64,000 nucleotides of DNA from the NCBI GenBank assembly GCA_038123275.1, contig JAYORG010000005.1:1-64000 (forward strand), written 5' to 3'. This DNA is from CAJQHT01 sp038123275 (GTDB taxonomy: Bacteria; Pseudomonadota; Alphaproteobacteria; Rickettsiales; UBA1997). The notes under the pieces are model-generated. The model did no database searches and was not told the origin of the DNA. It saw only the letters and a program-made list of their open reading frames with translations. How positions within the stretch are numbered: position 1 is the stretch's first letter; each line of letters begins with the position of its first letter. The translations under genes and the position numbers were made by a program. Positions 1 through 9,363 of this stretch are shown here, one piece after another.

Positions 1-30
1 TATTTTGAGGTTAGAAAATAAATAAAGTTT

Positions 31-936
31 TTAGTTGATTTTTAACACAGTAGGTTGAGTGTTTTCTTGATCTATTGTTCGCCAAACGGCAACAAAACCT
101 CCATCCTTTAGCCCAGTAACTTTTGGAAATGATTGATCGCCAAAGGTTTCTGTGTTAATCTGAAACTCATCTCCTTGTTTTTGGTTATTTGAATTATATC
201 TTTGGGCAAATATCCCTTTTCCAGAACCATCTTGCCCCTCACTTGTCCATACATAAATATTTCCGCCATCTGTTAAGTTAGCAACACATGGAAATGATTG
301 TTCATCAAGAGTATAAGTATTAATTTGTTGTTTATTTTCTTCTTGTTCTTCAAGTAGCTTTCTTGATTTACCTTGGTTATCTATATTAACTCCAACTTGT
401 TCATTCTTTTCGAATAATGCTTTATTTCTTTTTCTCCTTATTTGTGCTTTCTTACGTAAAGCTTGTATTTTAGAATTTACCTCATTGTTAACATCAGATT
501 CAGATACTGCTATATCTTTACTATCTAAATTCTTTTGTGGATTTATAAGAATATTATCATAGTAAGAAACCTCCTGATTACTACTACCCCTTAAGTTATA
601 ATGATCTAGCAAAGTATCTTCAACTTCTTGACTAGCAGTTGACCTTCCAACTAGCATTAGTAATGTGGTGGTCAGTAAAGAGAGTCTTGTAAATTTTTCA
701 TTATTAACAGAAAGGGCTTTCCTAGTATTTCTGGATGCTTGTTTCTTTTCTTCTTGCTTATAATCTCGTGGAAAATGTAAATTTGATGAAAATATATTAT
801 CATTTTTTGAATTCACTCTGCCATTATTAAGGTAATCTTGGAATTCTTTTGAAGTTTCTACTATTTTTGCTACCTCTAATATACTAGAATTCTCCAATAT
901 ATTACTTCTATTTTTATTTATGAAGTTTTTAGACAA
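31..936 (-). CDS. Adhesin/RTX-like repeat protein, probably truncated and frameshifted
   Basis: 301 codons read from a TTG. Residues 1-80 are polar, 85-97 form one short hydrophobic segment, and 150-205 are very basic and charged. Residues 205-259 and 260-287 are two copies of a repeat with the pattern INT-x4-DQSFP...L-x-DGG-x4-VW-x-S-x-GQDGSG-x-GI-x-AQRYN. This repeat occurs many times in very large secreted bacterial adhesins and haemolysin-type proteins. The second copy stops after DGGFVAVWRT, so the reading frame ends inside a repeat. The TTG start has no visible ribosome binding site, and the frame stays open upstream to about 1062. An ATG at 1100 opens a compatible N-terminus in another frame. 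I infer a degraded remnant of a longer surface-protein gene. The function is only suggested by the repeat. Confidence 0.5.
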   Translation of the reverse strand: MSKNFINKNRSNILENSSILEVAKIVETSKEFQDYLNNGRVNSKNDNIFSSNLHFPRDYKQEEKKQASRNTRKALSVNNEKFTRLSLLTTTLLMLVGRSTASQEVEDTLLDHYNLRGSSNQEVSYYDNILINPQKNLDSKDIAVSESDVNNEVNSKIQALRKKAQIRRKRNKALFEKNEQVGVNIDNQGKSRKLLEEQEENKQQINTYTLDEQSFPCVANLTDGGNIYVWTSEGQDGSGKGIFAQRYNSNNQKQGDEFQINTETFGDQSFPKVTGLKDGGFVAVWRTIDQENTQPTVLKIN

Positions 937-1303
937 TTTAACATAATATTCTTCTGATGTTCGTGATATTACTTTAGAAGTAGAAGGTTTTTTACGCTCT
1001 TTTCTGGATTTGATCTTGATGTAGTCAAATGACTGTAGGGGGATAATCCTTTTTTCCTTGGTCTAGAAGGATTATATTTCTTGTACTTATTTTTTGACAT
1101 AATAACATTATCTAATAAAAAAATTAGGAAATTTACTGATTAAGGTATTAAATATATTAAGTCAATAAATATTTATAGCCATGGGAATGCTAACTAATTA
1201 TAGGCATTAAAAAAATAATTAATAAAAATAATGATGATGCTAGCCATTATTATTAATAAGCAAACAAGACTTAACCTACCCCCACCCATTAAAAATTTTT
1301 CTA
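937..1303. other. Gene-free stretch containing a probable lost 5' coding part
   Basis: On the minus strand an ATG at 1100 starts MSKNKYKKYNPSRPRKKG. A run of five C (plus-strand G at 1038-1042) separates this frame from the one that continues into the gene ending at 31. Positions 1101-1303 are AT-rich and show no gene. A short inverted repeat (AATAATG at 1227-1233, CATTATT at 1245-1251) is the only structure seen, and it lacks a U-tract. Confidence 0.5.
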
Positions 1304-1681
1304 TCAAACCTTATACGGCAAGAATTCTTTCAGTCTATTTTCTCCTAGATTTTCTTTTATATTATAAAAAAGATATTTTAAATATTTTTCTGTATGAAGA
1401 TTATTTAATTTAGCCAATTCTATTAAGGAGTAGATTGTCCTAGCTGTACATCCTCCTTGTTCATCTTCAACAAAGAGCCAGTTTTTGCTACCCGAGGCGA
1501 ATGGACTAATGGCATTTTCTGCTTTGTTATTGTCGATATCTATTTGTGGATCTTCTAGATAATTTTTTAAGAATTGTAAATCTATTTTGTAATTGCGAAT
1601 TCTATTCAAGGAAACCTCAACCCATTTCTTGTGCCCTTTATCATAAAATATGCTGGCTTGTGATTGTTTTTTTATTATTGC
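1304..1681 (-). pseudogene. IS66-family transposase, C-terminal remnant
   Basis: The last ~100 codons match the C-terminal end of IS66 transposases: the catalytic-region pattern YLEDPQIDIDNNKAENAISP (IDNNxAE), then the GSKNWLF block and the TARTIYSLIELAKLNN block, ending near LKEFLPYK. IS66 transposases are usually about 500 residues, so most of the gene is missing. Reading back in frame from a TTG at 1609, the frame stays open to 1681 and is then closed by a stop at 1682-1684. I see no partner orf (TnpA/TnpB of IS66) and no clear terminal inverted repeats. This is a dead insertion-sequence fragment. Confidence 0.85.
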
Positions 1682-1960
1682 TTATTTTAGCAACACCATT
1701 ACTGGTTTCTATGAATTTTCTACTACCTTGAATTAATACATTTAGTTTTTTATATTATCCCTTGCTAACGCTAATTCGGGATAAGGAAAAATAGGTTAAA
1801 ATATGTGGTTTTAATAATTAGCTAACAGTGTCTAATTATTACCACAATAATCTCCCTAAAGTTCAAATAAAAGGATCCATACATGACATTTATAAATAAT
1901 TCTTGGGTTGCAAATTCTATTTTTACCTTTAAAATACCTGCCTTCAATTTATCATTAAAC
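1682..1960. other. Intergenic, with one end of a dispersed repeat
   Basis: No gene is seen. Positions 1787-1831 are identical over 45 nt to 31865-31909, which is one end of an inverted-repeat element described there. Here the matching left end is missing, so this is a solo end. Confidence 0.6.
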
Positions 1961-2082
1961 ACTCACCTTACGCACGCCGCAGTTTTTGAGTGATTTTTAA
2001 CGAATTGCTAATATGAGGAATAAATTTTAGAAATTTGTTAAAAAGCGCCAAAAAGGGTGGATGTACGTAAGGTGAGTTAAAC
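1956..2082. mobile_element. MITE-like element (117 bp) with TAAAC target duplication
   Basis: ACTCACCTTACG at 1961-1972 is repeated as a perfect inverted copy at 2066-2077. The 117-bp unit is flanked on both sides by the pentamer TAAAC (1956-1960 and 2078-2082), the expected footprint of a transposition event. No reading frame lies inside, so it would be a non-autonomous element moved by a transposase encoded elsewhere. It ends only 18 nt before lysC and therefore lies in the lysC promoter/leader region. Confidence 0.75.
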
Positions 2083-2100
2083 AGTAAATTTAAAAAAATA

Positions 2101-3339
2101 ATGTCCTTAATAGTTCAAAAATTTGGTGGAACTTCAGTTGGAGATATTGCTAAAATTAAAAATGTAGCAATCAAGGTAAAAAGCGAACTTGATCTAGGTA
2201 ATAAAGTAATAGTTGTTGTTTCGGCTATGTCTGGTGTTACTAATCAATTAGTTGACTATACTAACCAAGTTTCAAAATTAATGACTAATGAATCTCTAGC
2301 AGAATATGATTCTATTGTTGCAAGTGGAGAGCAAGTTACCTCTGGCCTACTAGCTCTAGAATTACAAAGCCAAGGATATAAATCTCGTTCATTTTTAGGA
2401 TGGCAAATACCCGTTCAAACAGATGAAGTTCACGGCAAAGCCAGAATTCATGAAATTGATGGCAAAACATTACTTGACGCTTTAAAAACATATGATGTTA
2501 TTGTTGTAGCTGGCTTCCAGGGGGTTAATTTTAAAAATAAAAGAATTGCCACTTTAGGTAGAGGTGGATCAGATACATCAGCTGTTGCTATTGCAGCTTC
2601 TGTAAAAGCAGATCGTTGTGATATTTATACCGACGTTGAAGGTGTATTTACAACCGACCCAAGAATTACGGATAAAGCACGCAAATTAAATAAAGTTGCT
2701 TACGAAGAAATGCTAGAAATGGCATATAGTGGCTCAAAAGTTTTGCAAACTAGATCTGTAGCCATGGGAATGGCTCACAACGTTAGAGTTAGAGTATTAT
2801 CAACTTTTTCTAACAATTCAGGAACAATATTAGTAAATAACGAGGAAATTATGGAAAGAAGACTTATTACTGGAATTAGCTATAGTAAAGACGATGTCAG
2901 GATTACACTAAAAAATATGCCAGATCATCCTGGTTTATCATCAAATATCTTTGGGGCACTAACTAACAAAGAGATAAACGTAGATATGATTGTGCAAAAC
3001 ATTAGTACCGATAGTAAATCTGTTGATATCACGTTTACCACGCCAAAAAATGATATTGATAGAGCTATTGAAGCAATAGAATCAGTAAAAAGTAAAATTC
3101 AATATTCTGACATGTCAATTGACAAAGATGTGGTTAAAATTTCTGTAGTTGGAGTTGGGATGGCTAGTAATTCTGGCGTCGCCTATACTATGTTTAAAAC
3201 ATTATCCGACAAAAATATTAATATTTCCCTAATATCAACATCTGAGATTAAAATTTCCATCTTAATTGATAAGGAATATGGGGAATTAGCTGTGAGAATT
3301 TTACATAGCGCTTATGGACTTGATAAAAAAAGCAAATAA
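2101..3339 (+). CDS. lysC: Aspartate kinase
   Basis: Phosphorylates aspartate, the first step of the pathway to lysine/diaminopimelate, threonine and methionine. The 412-residue length is normal for the monofunctional enzyme. KFGGTSVGD (residues 7-15) is the nucleotide/substrate signature, and the middle carries TLGRGGSDTSA and the DIYTDVEGVFTTDPR block. Residues from about 265 onward form two ACT domains (NMPDHPGLSSNIF and SVVGVGMASNSGVAYTMF), the usual site of feedback inhibition by lysine or threonine. ATG start with no Shine-Dalgarno. It is followed after 5 nt by leuC, so the two are probably co-transcribed. A MITE-like element lies immediately upstream. Confidence 0.96.
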   Translation: MSLIVQKFGGTSVGDIAKIKNVAIKVKSELDLGNKVIVVVSAMSGVTNQLVDYTNQVSKLMTNESLAEYDSIVASGEQVTSGLLALELQSQGYKSRSFLGWQIPVQTDEVHGKARIHEIDGKTLLDALKTYDVIVVAGFQGVNFKNKRIATLGRGGSDTSAVAIAASVKADRCDIYTDVEGVFTTDPRITDKARKLNKVAYEEMLEMAYSGSKVLQTRSVAMGMAHNVRVRVLSTFSNNSGTILVNNEEIMERRLITGISYSKDDVRITLKNMPDHPGLSSNIFGALTNKEINVDMIVQNISTDSKSVDITFTTPKNDIDRAIEAIESVKSKIQYSDMSIDKDVVKISVVGVGMASNSGVAYTMFKTLSDKNINISLISTSEIKISILIDKEYGELAVRILHSAYGLDKKSK

Positions 3340-3344
3340 TTAAA

Positions 3345-4757
3345 ATGGCACAAACACTTTACGACAAAATATGGAATTCTCATTTAATAGATGATAACGA
3401 GTCTTCAACTCTAATTTATGTAGATAGACAATTAATTCATGAGGTAACCTCACCTCAAGCTTTTGAAGGCTTAAGAATTGCAAATAGAAAGCCCCGCAGA
3501 AAAGAAGCTCATTTAGCAGTTGCTGATCATAATGTTCCAACAACTAATGCCCATCGTGGCCATGGCACAGATGGAATTAAAGATAAAACATCAAAAATTC
3601 AAGTTGAGACATTAGAGGCAAATTGCAAAGAATTTGGTATTAAATATTTTGATTTAGATGACAAAAAACAAGGTATTGTACATATTGTTGGCCCAGAACA
3701 AGGCCTTACTCAACCAGGAATGACCATTGTTTGTGGTGACAGCCACACCTCAACCCATGGTGCCTTTGGCGCACTTGCTTTTGGCATTGGTACTAGTGAA
3801 GTTGAACATGTTTTAGCAACTCAAACATTAATTCAAAAAAGAGCTAAAAATATGTTAGTTAGAATTGATGGTAAATTATCTAACTGCGTTACTGCAAAAG
3901 ATATTATATTAGCAATTGTTAGTAAAATTGGTACTGCTGGTGGAACTGGATATGTTATTGAATATGGCGGAGAAGCAATTAAAAGTCTTTCCATGGAAGG
4001 AAGAATGACCATTTGCAATATGTCTATTGAAGCAGGCGCTAGAGCTGGACTTATCTCTCCCGATGAAACAACTTATGCTTATTTAAAAGACAGACCAATG
4101 GCTCCTAAAGGTAAAGAATTTGACCAGGCAGTAAAATATTGGGATTCTTTAAAATCAGATAAAGATGCTAAATATGACAAAGAAGTAATCATACATGCCG
4201 ATGAAATTGCCCCCTTTGTCACCTGGGGCACTAGTCCTGAAGATGCTTTACCAATAACTGATTCAGTTCCAGCACCAGAAAGCTTTTCTGATAAAGGGAA
4301 ACAAATAGCTGTAAAAAGATCATTGGAATATATGGGCTTAACTCCAGGAACTCCATTAACCCAAATTACAATTGACAAAGTATTTATTGGTTCTTGTACC
4401 AATGGTAGAATTGAAGACTTTAGAGCAGCAGCCAAAATTGCCAAAGGCAGAAAAATTTCTAATAACATAAAATTAGCTATGATAGTCCCAGGATCTGGCC
4501 TTGTAAAAGAGCAAGCTGAAAAAGAAGGTTTAGACAAAATCTTTATAGAAGCTGGTTTTGAGTGGAGAGAACCAGGATGCTCAATGTGTCTAGCCATGAA
4601 TGCTGACCAACTAGAATCACAAGAAAGATGTGCCTCAACTTCTAATAGAAACTTTGAAGGAAGACAAGGAAGAGGAGGAAGAACTCATTTAGTTAGCCCC
4701 ATTATGGCTGTTGCTGCTGCAATTAATGGCAAATTATCAGACGTTAGAAAATTGTAA
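3345..4757 (+). CDS. leuC: 3-isopropylmalate dehydratase, large subunit
   Basis: Isomerises 2- to 3-isopropylmalate in leucine synthesis, as a heterodimer with LeuD, which is not in this window. The 470 residues match the family. The three [4Fe-4S] ligands are visible: Cys351 in GSCTNGRIEDF, and Cys412 and Cys415 in GCSMC. The C-terminal ERCASTSNRNFEGRQG block is also present. CGDSHTSTHGAFG (from 130) is the aconitase-type signature. Its last base overlaps the start of the MFS gene (TAATG). leuB is 25 kb away at 29984, so the leucine genes are scattered. Confidence 0.97.
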   Translation: MAQTLYDKIWNSHLIDDNESSTLIYVDRQLIHEVTSPQAFEGLRIANRKPRRKEAHLAVADHNVPTTNAHRGHGTDGIKDKTSKIQVETLEANCKEFGIKYFDLDDKKQGIVHIVGPEQGLTQPGMTIVCGDSHTSTHGAFGALAFGIGTSEVEHVLATQTLIQKRAKNMLVRIDGKLSNCVTAKDIILAIVSKIGTAGGTGYVIEYGGEAIKSLSMEGRMTICNMSIEAGARAGLISPDETTYAYLKDRPMAPKGKEFDQAVKYWDSLKSDKDAKYDKEVIIHADEIAPFVTWGTSPEDALPITDSVPAPESFSDKGKQIAVKRSLEYMGLTPGTPLTQITIDKVFIGSCTNGRIEDFRAAAKIAKGRKISNNIKLAMIVPGSGLVKEQAEKEGLDKIFIEAGFEWREPGCSMCLAMNADQLESQERCASTSNRNFEGRQGRGGRTHLVSPIMAVAAAINGKLSDVRKL

Positions 4758-5950
4758 TGCAAAAAAAACAGCAAATAATAGATGTTATTTCCTTATACTT
4801 AGCAACCTTTATATCTTGTATTCCTAACGGTATATTAGCAGTGCTAATATCAGTAAAAATGAAAGAACATATCGGAAATGATATTTTAATTTCATTTATC
4901 TTTACTGCTCAAACTGTAGCTGGAATATTATTTGCAAAATACATACCAAAAATCGCCAAAAGACTAGGCATGATTAATGCAATTCATGTTGCAAGTGTAG
5001 TTGCTGCCTTAATAGCTGTATTATTTTATTTTTATGTTAATTATCTACTATGGATGATGGTAACATTTATTTTTGGAATGGCCCTATTCTCCTTTGTTGT
5101 TATAAGGCAAACTATGCTGCTAGACGTAGCCCCAGACAAACACAGAGCCATTATATCTTCTGCTAGTGGCATGGCTGTAGCACTTGGAATATCAATGGGG
5201 GCTGCATCAATGAAGTTTATTGATCATGAAGGAATAAAACCCCATATTATTGCCGCTACTTTATACATATTGTCTACTATTCCAATGCTCTTTATCAAAG
5301 GAATAAATTGTAATATTAAGAAGAATAAAAAAATTGGTCTTTGGCGTTATATTTGTAAATCACCAAAAATAATGTTTGGTGGATTTTCATTTAACTATGC
5401 CAATGCCTCTGTTCATTCATTTTTAGTAATATATGGCCTTAAAATTGGCATGAATATTACTCAAGCATCATTGCTATTTTCTGTGTTGCTATTTGGAACT
5501 GTATTTTCAATTCCAATAGGATTTATCACAGACAGAATAAATCGTCGTTTTATTATGCTAAGTTGCACAATAATATCATTAATACTTGCCATATTAATTC
5601 CTATGTCACATAACTTAGATATAACAGCTGCTTTACTATTTTTAATGTTTGGCTTTTCCATAGGAATTAAGCTACCCGCTCTAATTTTAATTAATGAAAA
5701 ATATAAACCAACTCAAAGACTTGCTGTTGTTAGTGCTTTTAATAAAATGTGCCAAATTGGTAGTATTTGTGGTATTTCTGCCACTGGATTATCTATGAAA
5801 CTATTTGGACCTTATGGCCTCTGGTCTTCGATAATACTAGTATTATCAATATATTTGCTATTTACTATTGCTAACTACTTACATAGATTTACAAGAAATA
5901 AAACACTACTTGGTAATTTTTTTATAAATCATAATGAAACAAAATCTTAA
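4757..5950 (+). CDS. MFS-type membrane transporter, substrate unknown
   Basis: 397 residues with about 12 hydrophobic segments in two halves separated by a basic loop near residues 188-200 (NIKKNKKIG), the layout of major facilitator transporters. The loop after the eighth segment reads GFITDRINRRF, the usual MFS loop signature (G-x3-D-R-x-x-R-R). I cannot assign a substrate. It overlaps leuC by one base and the S49 peptidase gene by 17 bases, so all three are likely translated from one message. No signal peptide cleavage site is expected. Confidence 0.8.
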   Translation: MQKKQQIIDVISLYLATFISCIPNGILAVLISVKMKEHIGNDILISFIFTAQTVAGILFAKYIPKIAKRLGMINAIHVASVVAALIAVLFYFYVNYLLWMMVTFIFGMALFSFVVIRQTMLLDVAPDKHRAIISSASGMAVALGISMGAASMKFIDHEGIKPHIIAATLYILSTIPMLFIKGINCNIKKNKKIGLWRYICKSPKIMFGGFSFNYANASVHSFLVIYGLKIGMNITQASLLFSVLLFGTVFSIPIGFITDRINRRFIMLSCTIISLILAILIPMSHNLDITAALLFLMFGFSIGIKLPALILINEKYKPTQRLAVVSAFNKMCQIGSICGISATGLSMKLFGPYGLWSSIILVLSIYLLFTIANYLHRFTRNKTLLGNFFINHNETKS

Positions 5951-6812
5951 AAAAGAAAAAAACTGCCTAATAACAAAATTAAAAAACCTCTTTTCTAATA
6001 AAAAGAAGGGAGGAAATATTGCAGTTGTTAATTTATCTGGCGTTATTGGTCAAGTTGGAAAATTTGATAAAGGCCTAAATATTAACAATGTCAATCCTCT
6101 TCTTGAAAAAGCTTTTGCAACCAAAAAATTAAAAGCCGTTGCTATTAATGTTAACTCACCCGGAGGCTCTCCCGTTCAATCAGGACTAATTCATGATCGC
6201 ATTAAAGAGTTGTCATTAGAAAAAAAAATACCTGTCTTTACTTTTGCCTTAGATGTTGCTGCTAGTGGTGGCTATTTTATTCTTTGCTCTGGTAAAGAAA
6301 TATTTGCTTATAACTCTTCTATAGTTGGAAGCATTGGCGTAATATCTGCTGGCTTTGGTTTTGAAGAATTAATCAAAAAAATTGGCGTTTCTAGAAGAGT
6401 TTACGCACAAGGAAAAAATAAATCTGTTTTAGACCCATTTAGAAAAGAAGATAAAGACAGTATAAAAATACTAAATGCAGCCCAAAAAGATGTTCATGAA
6501 TCTTTCAAAACAATTGTTAGAAAAAGCAGAGGTAAAAAACTAAAAAAGAGTGAAGATTTCTTATTTAACGGTGCTTTTTGGTCAGGAGAAACTGCACAAA
6601 AACATGGTTTAGTAGATAAAATTGGTGATATGAGATCAATTTTAAAAGAAAAATATGGAAGTAAAATAAAATTTGTTATCATTGAACCAAAGAAAAAAGG
6701 TATTATAAAAGAATTATTATCACAGAAAATTAGCTTTTTTAACTCTAATTTAGCTGATAACTTAATTAATAAAATTGAAGAAAAAAATACCTTTAATAAA
6801 TTTGGACTCTAA
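5934..6812 (+). CDS. sppA: S49-family serine peptidase (SppA/SohB-like)
   Basis: Membrane-associated protease of the signal-peptide-peptidase A family. The 292 residues correspond to the short single-domain form. VNSPGGSP (73-80) and DVAASGGY with nucleophile Ser111 are the family signatures. The general-base lysine is most likely Lys163, in GKNKSVLDPF, 52 residues after the serine as in other short SppA proteins. The N-terminus is very basic and lacks a strong membrane segment, so the protein may be a cytoplasmic or peripheral form. The gene overlaps the MFS gene by 17 nt and is 2 nt from glyA. Confidence 0.85.
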   Translation: MKQNLKKEKNCLITKLKNLFSNKKKGGNIAVVNLSGVIGQVGKFDKGLNINNVNPLLEKAFATKKLKAVAINVNSPGGSPVQSGLIHDRIKELSLEKKIPVFTFALDVAASGGYFILCSGKEIFAYNSSIVGSIGVISAGFGFEELIKKIGVSRRVYAQGKNKSVLDPFRKEDKDSIKILNAAQKDVHESFKTIVRKSRGKKLKKSEDFLFNGAFWSGETAQKHGLVDKIGDMRSILKEKYGSKIKFVIIEPKKKGIIKELLSQKISFFNSNLADNLINKIEEKNTFNKFGL

Positions 6813-6814
6813 CT

Positions 6815-8083
6815 ATGACATTTTTTAACTCTAATATCAAAACATCAGATCCTAAAGTTAGTAAATATCTAACCCAAGAAATTGATCGTCAAAAAAATCA
6901 AATTGAACTTATCGCTTCTGAAAACATTGCTAGTACAGCAGTTTTAGAAGCACAAGGCTCAGTCATGACCAATAAATATGCTGAAGGATATCCACAAAAA
7001 AGATATTATGGTGGCTGTGAACATTATGACGAAATTGAACAATTAGCAATAGATAGAATATGTAAATTATTTGGAGCAAAATTTGCCAATGTTCAACCAC
7101 ATTCAGGAGCTAGCGCTAATTTAGCTAGCTATTTAGCATTTTTACAACCAGGTGATACAATTTTAGGTATGTCTCTAGCAGCAGGAGGACACTTAACTCA
7201 TGGTGCCAATAGAACAATTTCTGGCATGTGGCTTAATTCAGTTCAATATAACATCAGAGATGAAGATGGTTTAATTGACTATGATCAAATGGCTAGTTTA
7301 GCTAGACAACATAAACCAAAAATGATTATTGCTGGTATCTCATCTTACCCAAGAATTGTTGATTGGAAAAGATTTAGAGAAGTAGCAGATGAAGTTGGTG
7401 CCCTACTCTTAGTTGACATGGCTCATATTGCAGGCCTAGTTGCTGCTGGCGTTTATCCATCACCAATCCCTTATGCTCACATTACCACCTCTACAACTCA
7501 CAAAACCCTAAGAGGCCCAAGAGGCGGAATTATATTAAGTAATAACGAAGAAATTGCTAAAAAAATTAATTCTGCTGTATTTCCTGGTCTACAAGGTGGT
7601 CCATTAATGCATATAATATTAGCAAAAGCAGTTGCATTTGGTGAAGCATTACAGCCAAGCTTTAAAGACTATGGCAAACAAGTTATAAAAAATGCTGAAA
7701 TTTTATCTAATACATTAGTAAATAGAGGTTTGAAAATTACAACTGGCGGAACTGATTGCCATTTAATGGTTGCAGACCTAACTCCTTTAAAAGAGTTAAC
7801 TGGAAAAGAAGCAGAAAAAGTTTTAGAGAGAGCTGGCTTAACTTGCAATAAAAATGCCATCCCAAATGATCCAAGAAGTCCATTTGTTACTTCTGGCCTA
7901 AGATTTGGAACTCCTGCTGGAACTACTCGTGGTTTTAAAGAAAAAGAATTTGAAAAAATTGGTAACATGATTTGTGATGTTCTAGAAGGGTTTGTTAATA
8001 ATGGCGAAGAAGGAAATAAAAAATTAGAACAAAAAGTTAAAAAAGAAGTTTTTGATCTTTGTCAAAAATTTCCAATATACTAA
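6815..8083 (+). CDS. glyA: Serine hydroxymethyltransferase
   Basis: PLP enzyme converting serine and tetrahydrofolate to glycine and methylenetetrahydrofolate, the main source of one-carbon units. Length 422, as usual. Lys230 in TTSTTHKTLRGPRGG binds PLP. NKYAEGYPQKRYYGG (53-67) and the LLLVDMAHIAGL block are classic. It ends the lysC-leuC-MFS-sppA-glyA gene run; a 326-nt gap follows. The next gene is a threonine dehydrogenase, which also feeds glycine metabolism. The folate-dependent TrmFO in this window uses the product methylenetetrahydrofolate. Confidence 0.98.
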   Translation: MTFFNSNIKTSDPKVSKYLTQEIDRQKNQIELIASENIASTAVLEAQGSVMTNKYAEGYPQKRYYGGCEHYDEIEQLAIDRICKLFGAKFANVQPHSGASANLASYLAFLQPGDTILGMSLAAGGHLTHGANRTISGMWLNSVQYNIRDEDGLIDYDQMASLARQHKPKMIIAGISSYPRIVDWKRFREVADEVGALLLVDMAHIAGLVAAGVYPSPIPYAHITTSTTHKTLRGPRGGIILSNNEEIAKKINSAVFPGLQGGPLMHIILAKAVAFGEALQPSFKDYGKQVIKNAEILSNTLVNRGLKITTGGTDCHLMVADLTPLKELTGKEAEKVLERAGLTCNKNAIPNDPRSPFVTSGLRFGTPAGTTRGFKEKEFEKIGNMICDVLEGFVNNGEEGNKKLEQKVKKEVFDLCQKFPIY

Positions 8084-8409
8084 ACAATAATTAGTACAAA
8101 AACCTAATTAATATCTTGAAAATTATAAACAAAATTGCTTTGCGTTTATCCTTGAGACTCTGAATTCAAAGTTAATGAAACTAATAAAATTAAAATAAAT
8201 AAATATACTTTTAGTATAATGGCATTATTTTTATTCATTGTAACTTAATTTCAGATTAAAATTATGTAAAATATAATGTAATAGAAAATTAAGCAATATA
8301 CTTAATTATTGTCAAGCATTCAATAGATTAATATTAATAAAATAATCCTAAATTATTTAATGCTTATGGTAAAAAACTTATTTTATAACAAAATTAAAAT
8401 TTATCTAAA
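8084..8409. other. Intergenic region with a perfect short inverted repeat
   Basis: 326 nt without a convincing gene. AATTAAG (8287-8293) and CTTAATT (8301-8307) form a perfect 7-bp inverted repeat with a 7-nt spacer, which could be an operator or a weak hairpin. A 17-codon ORF (8360-8413) overlaps the next start codon as AATGA, but nothing else supports it. Promoters for the downstream genes must lie here; I cannot place them reliably in such AT-rich sequence. Confidence 0.4.
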
Positions 8410-9363
8410 ATGAAAAAAATACTAGTAACTGGAGCCTTAGGGCAAATTGGGTCTGAATTAGTAATACAACTACGCAAAATCTATGGCAAAAATAATGTTG
8501 TAGCATCCGATGTTAGAATTAATGAAAATTCTAATTTTGAACCATTTGAAATAATTGATGTTCTAGACAAACACGCAATTAGAGAAATTGTTACAAAACA
8601 TGATATTGATACAATTTATCACCTAGCTGCAATTCTTTCAGCAAATGGAGAGAAAAACCCTCATCTATGTTGGAACATAAATATGAATGGCCTTTATAAT
8701 GTATTAGAGGTTGGACAAGAATTAAAATTAACTAGAATTATATGCCCAAGCTCAATTGCTGTGTTTGGACCAGAAACTCCAAGAGATAACACTCCTCAAG
8801 AAACAATTCTTCTTCCTAAAACTATGTATGGAGTTACTAAAGTTGCTGGTGAGTTATTATGTGAATATTATGTTGATAAATTTGGCCTTGATATTCGTGG
8901 CATTAGATATCCTGGTCTAATTAGTTCTAAAACCTTACCGGGTGGTGGAACTACAGATTATGCTGTTGAAATATTCTATGAAGCTATAAAACATAAAAAA
9001 TATAATTGTTTTTTAAGTAAAGATACAGTTTTACCAATGATGTATATGCCAGATGCAATTAGAGGCACTATTGATTTAGCAAAAGCTGATTTAAAAACTT
9101 TAAAACACCATTCTAATTTTAATTTCTCTGGCATTAGCTTTTCTTGCGAAGAATTAGCTAACTCAATTAAAAAATATATTCCAGAATTTGAAATTGAGTA
9201 TAATCCAGATTTCCGCCAAAAAATTGCTGATACCTGGCCAAGATCAATTGATGATTCGTCCGCTAAAGAAGAATGGAATTGGAAACCAGAATTTGATTTA
9301 GACAAAATGACCAAAGATATGTTGGATAAAATTGGTCAAAAACATAAAAATGGAGAAATATGA
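8410..9363 (+). CDS. SDR-type L-threonine 3-dehydrogenase (NAD-dependent epimerase family)
   Basis: Extended short-chain dehydrogenase of 317 residues. TGALGQIG (7-14) is the NAD-binding glycine motif. Tyr140 and Lys144 in MYGVTK, with the SS of CPSSIAVFG (112-120), form the catalytic triad. The start KKILVTGALGQIGSEL and the SIAVFGPETPRDNTPQ block resemble the SDR threonine dehydrogenases of bacteria and archaea, which oxidise threonine to 2-amino-3-ketobutyrate on the way to glycine. No kbl (ketobutyrate CoA ligase) is seen nearby. A nucleotide-sugar epimerase is the alternative, but the motifs fit threonine dehydrogenase better. It overlaps the mscS gene by 4 nt (ATGA). Confidence 0.8.
   Translation: MKKILVTGALGQIGSELVIQLRKIYGKNNVVASDVRINENSNFEPFEIIDVLDKHAIREIVTKHDIDTIYHLAAILSANGEKNPHLCWNINMNGLYNVLEVGQELKLTRIICPSSIAVFGPETPRDNTPQETILLPKTMYGVTKVAGELLCEYYVDKFGLDIRGIRYPGLISSKTLPGGGTTDYAVEIFYEAIKHKKYNCFLSKDTVLPMMYMPDAIRGTIDLAKADLKTLKHHSNFNFSGISFSCEELANSIKKYIPEFEIEYNPDFRQKIADTWPRSIDDSSAKEEWNWKPEFDLDKMTKDMLDKIGQKHKNGEI

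Noticed and set aside
4079..4597. 172-codon open frame on the strand opposite leuC
   Set aside because: It lies entirely inside the well-conserved leuC gene and its translation shows no recognisable motif. Shadow of leuC codon bias.
8360..8413. 17-codon ORF overlapping the threonine dehydrogenase start
   Set aside because: It has no biased amino acid run, terminator or Shine-Dalgarno; in such AT-rich DNA it is expected by chance.
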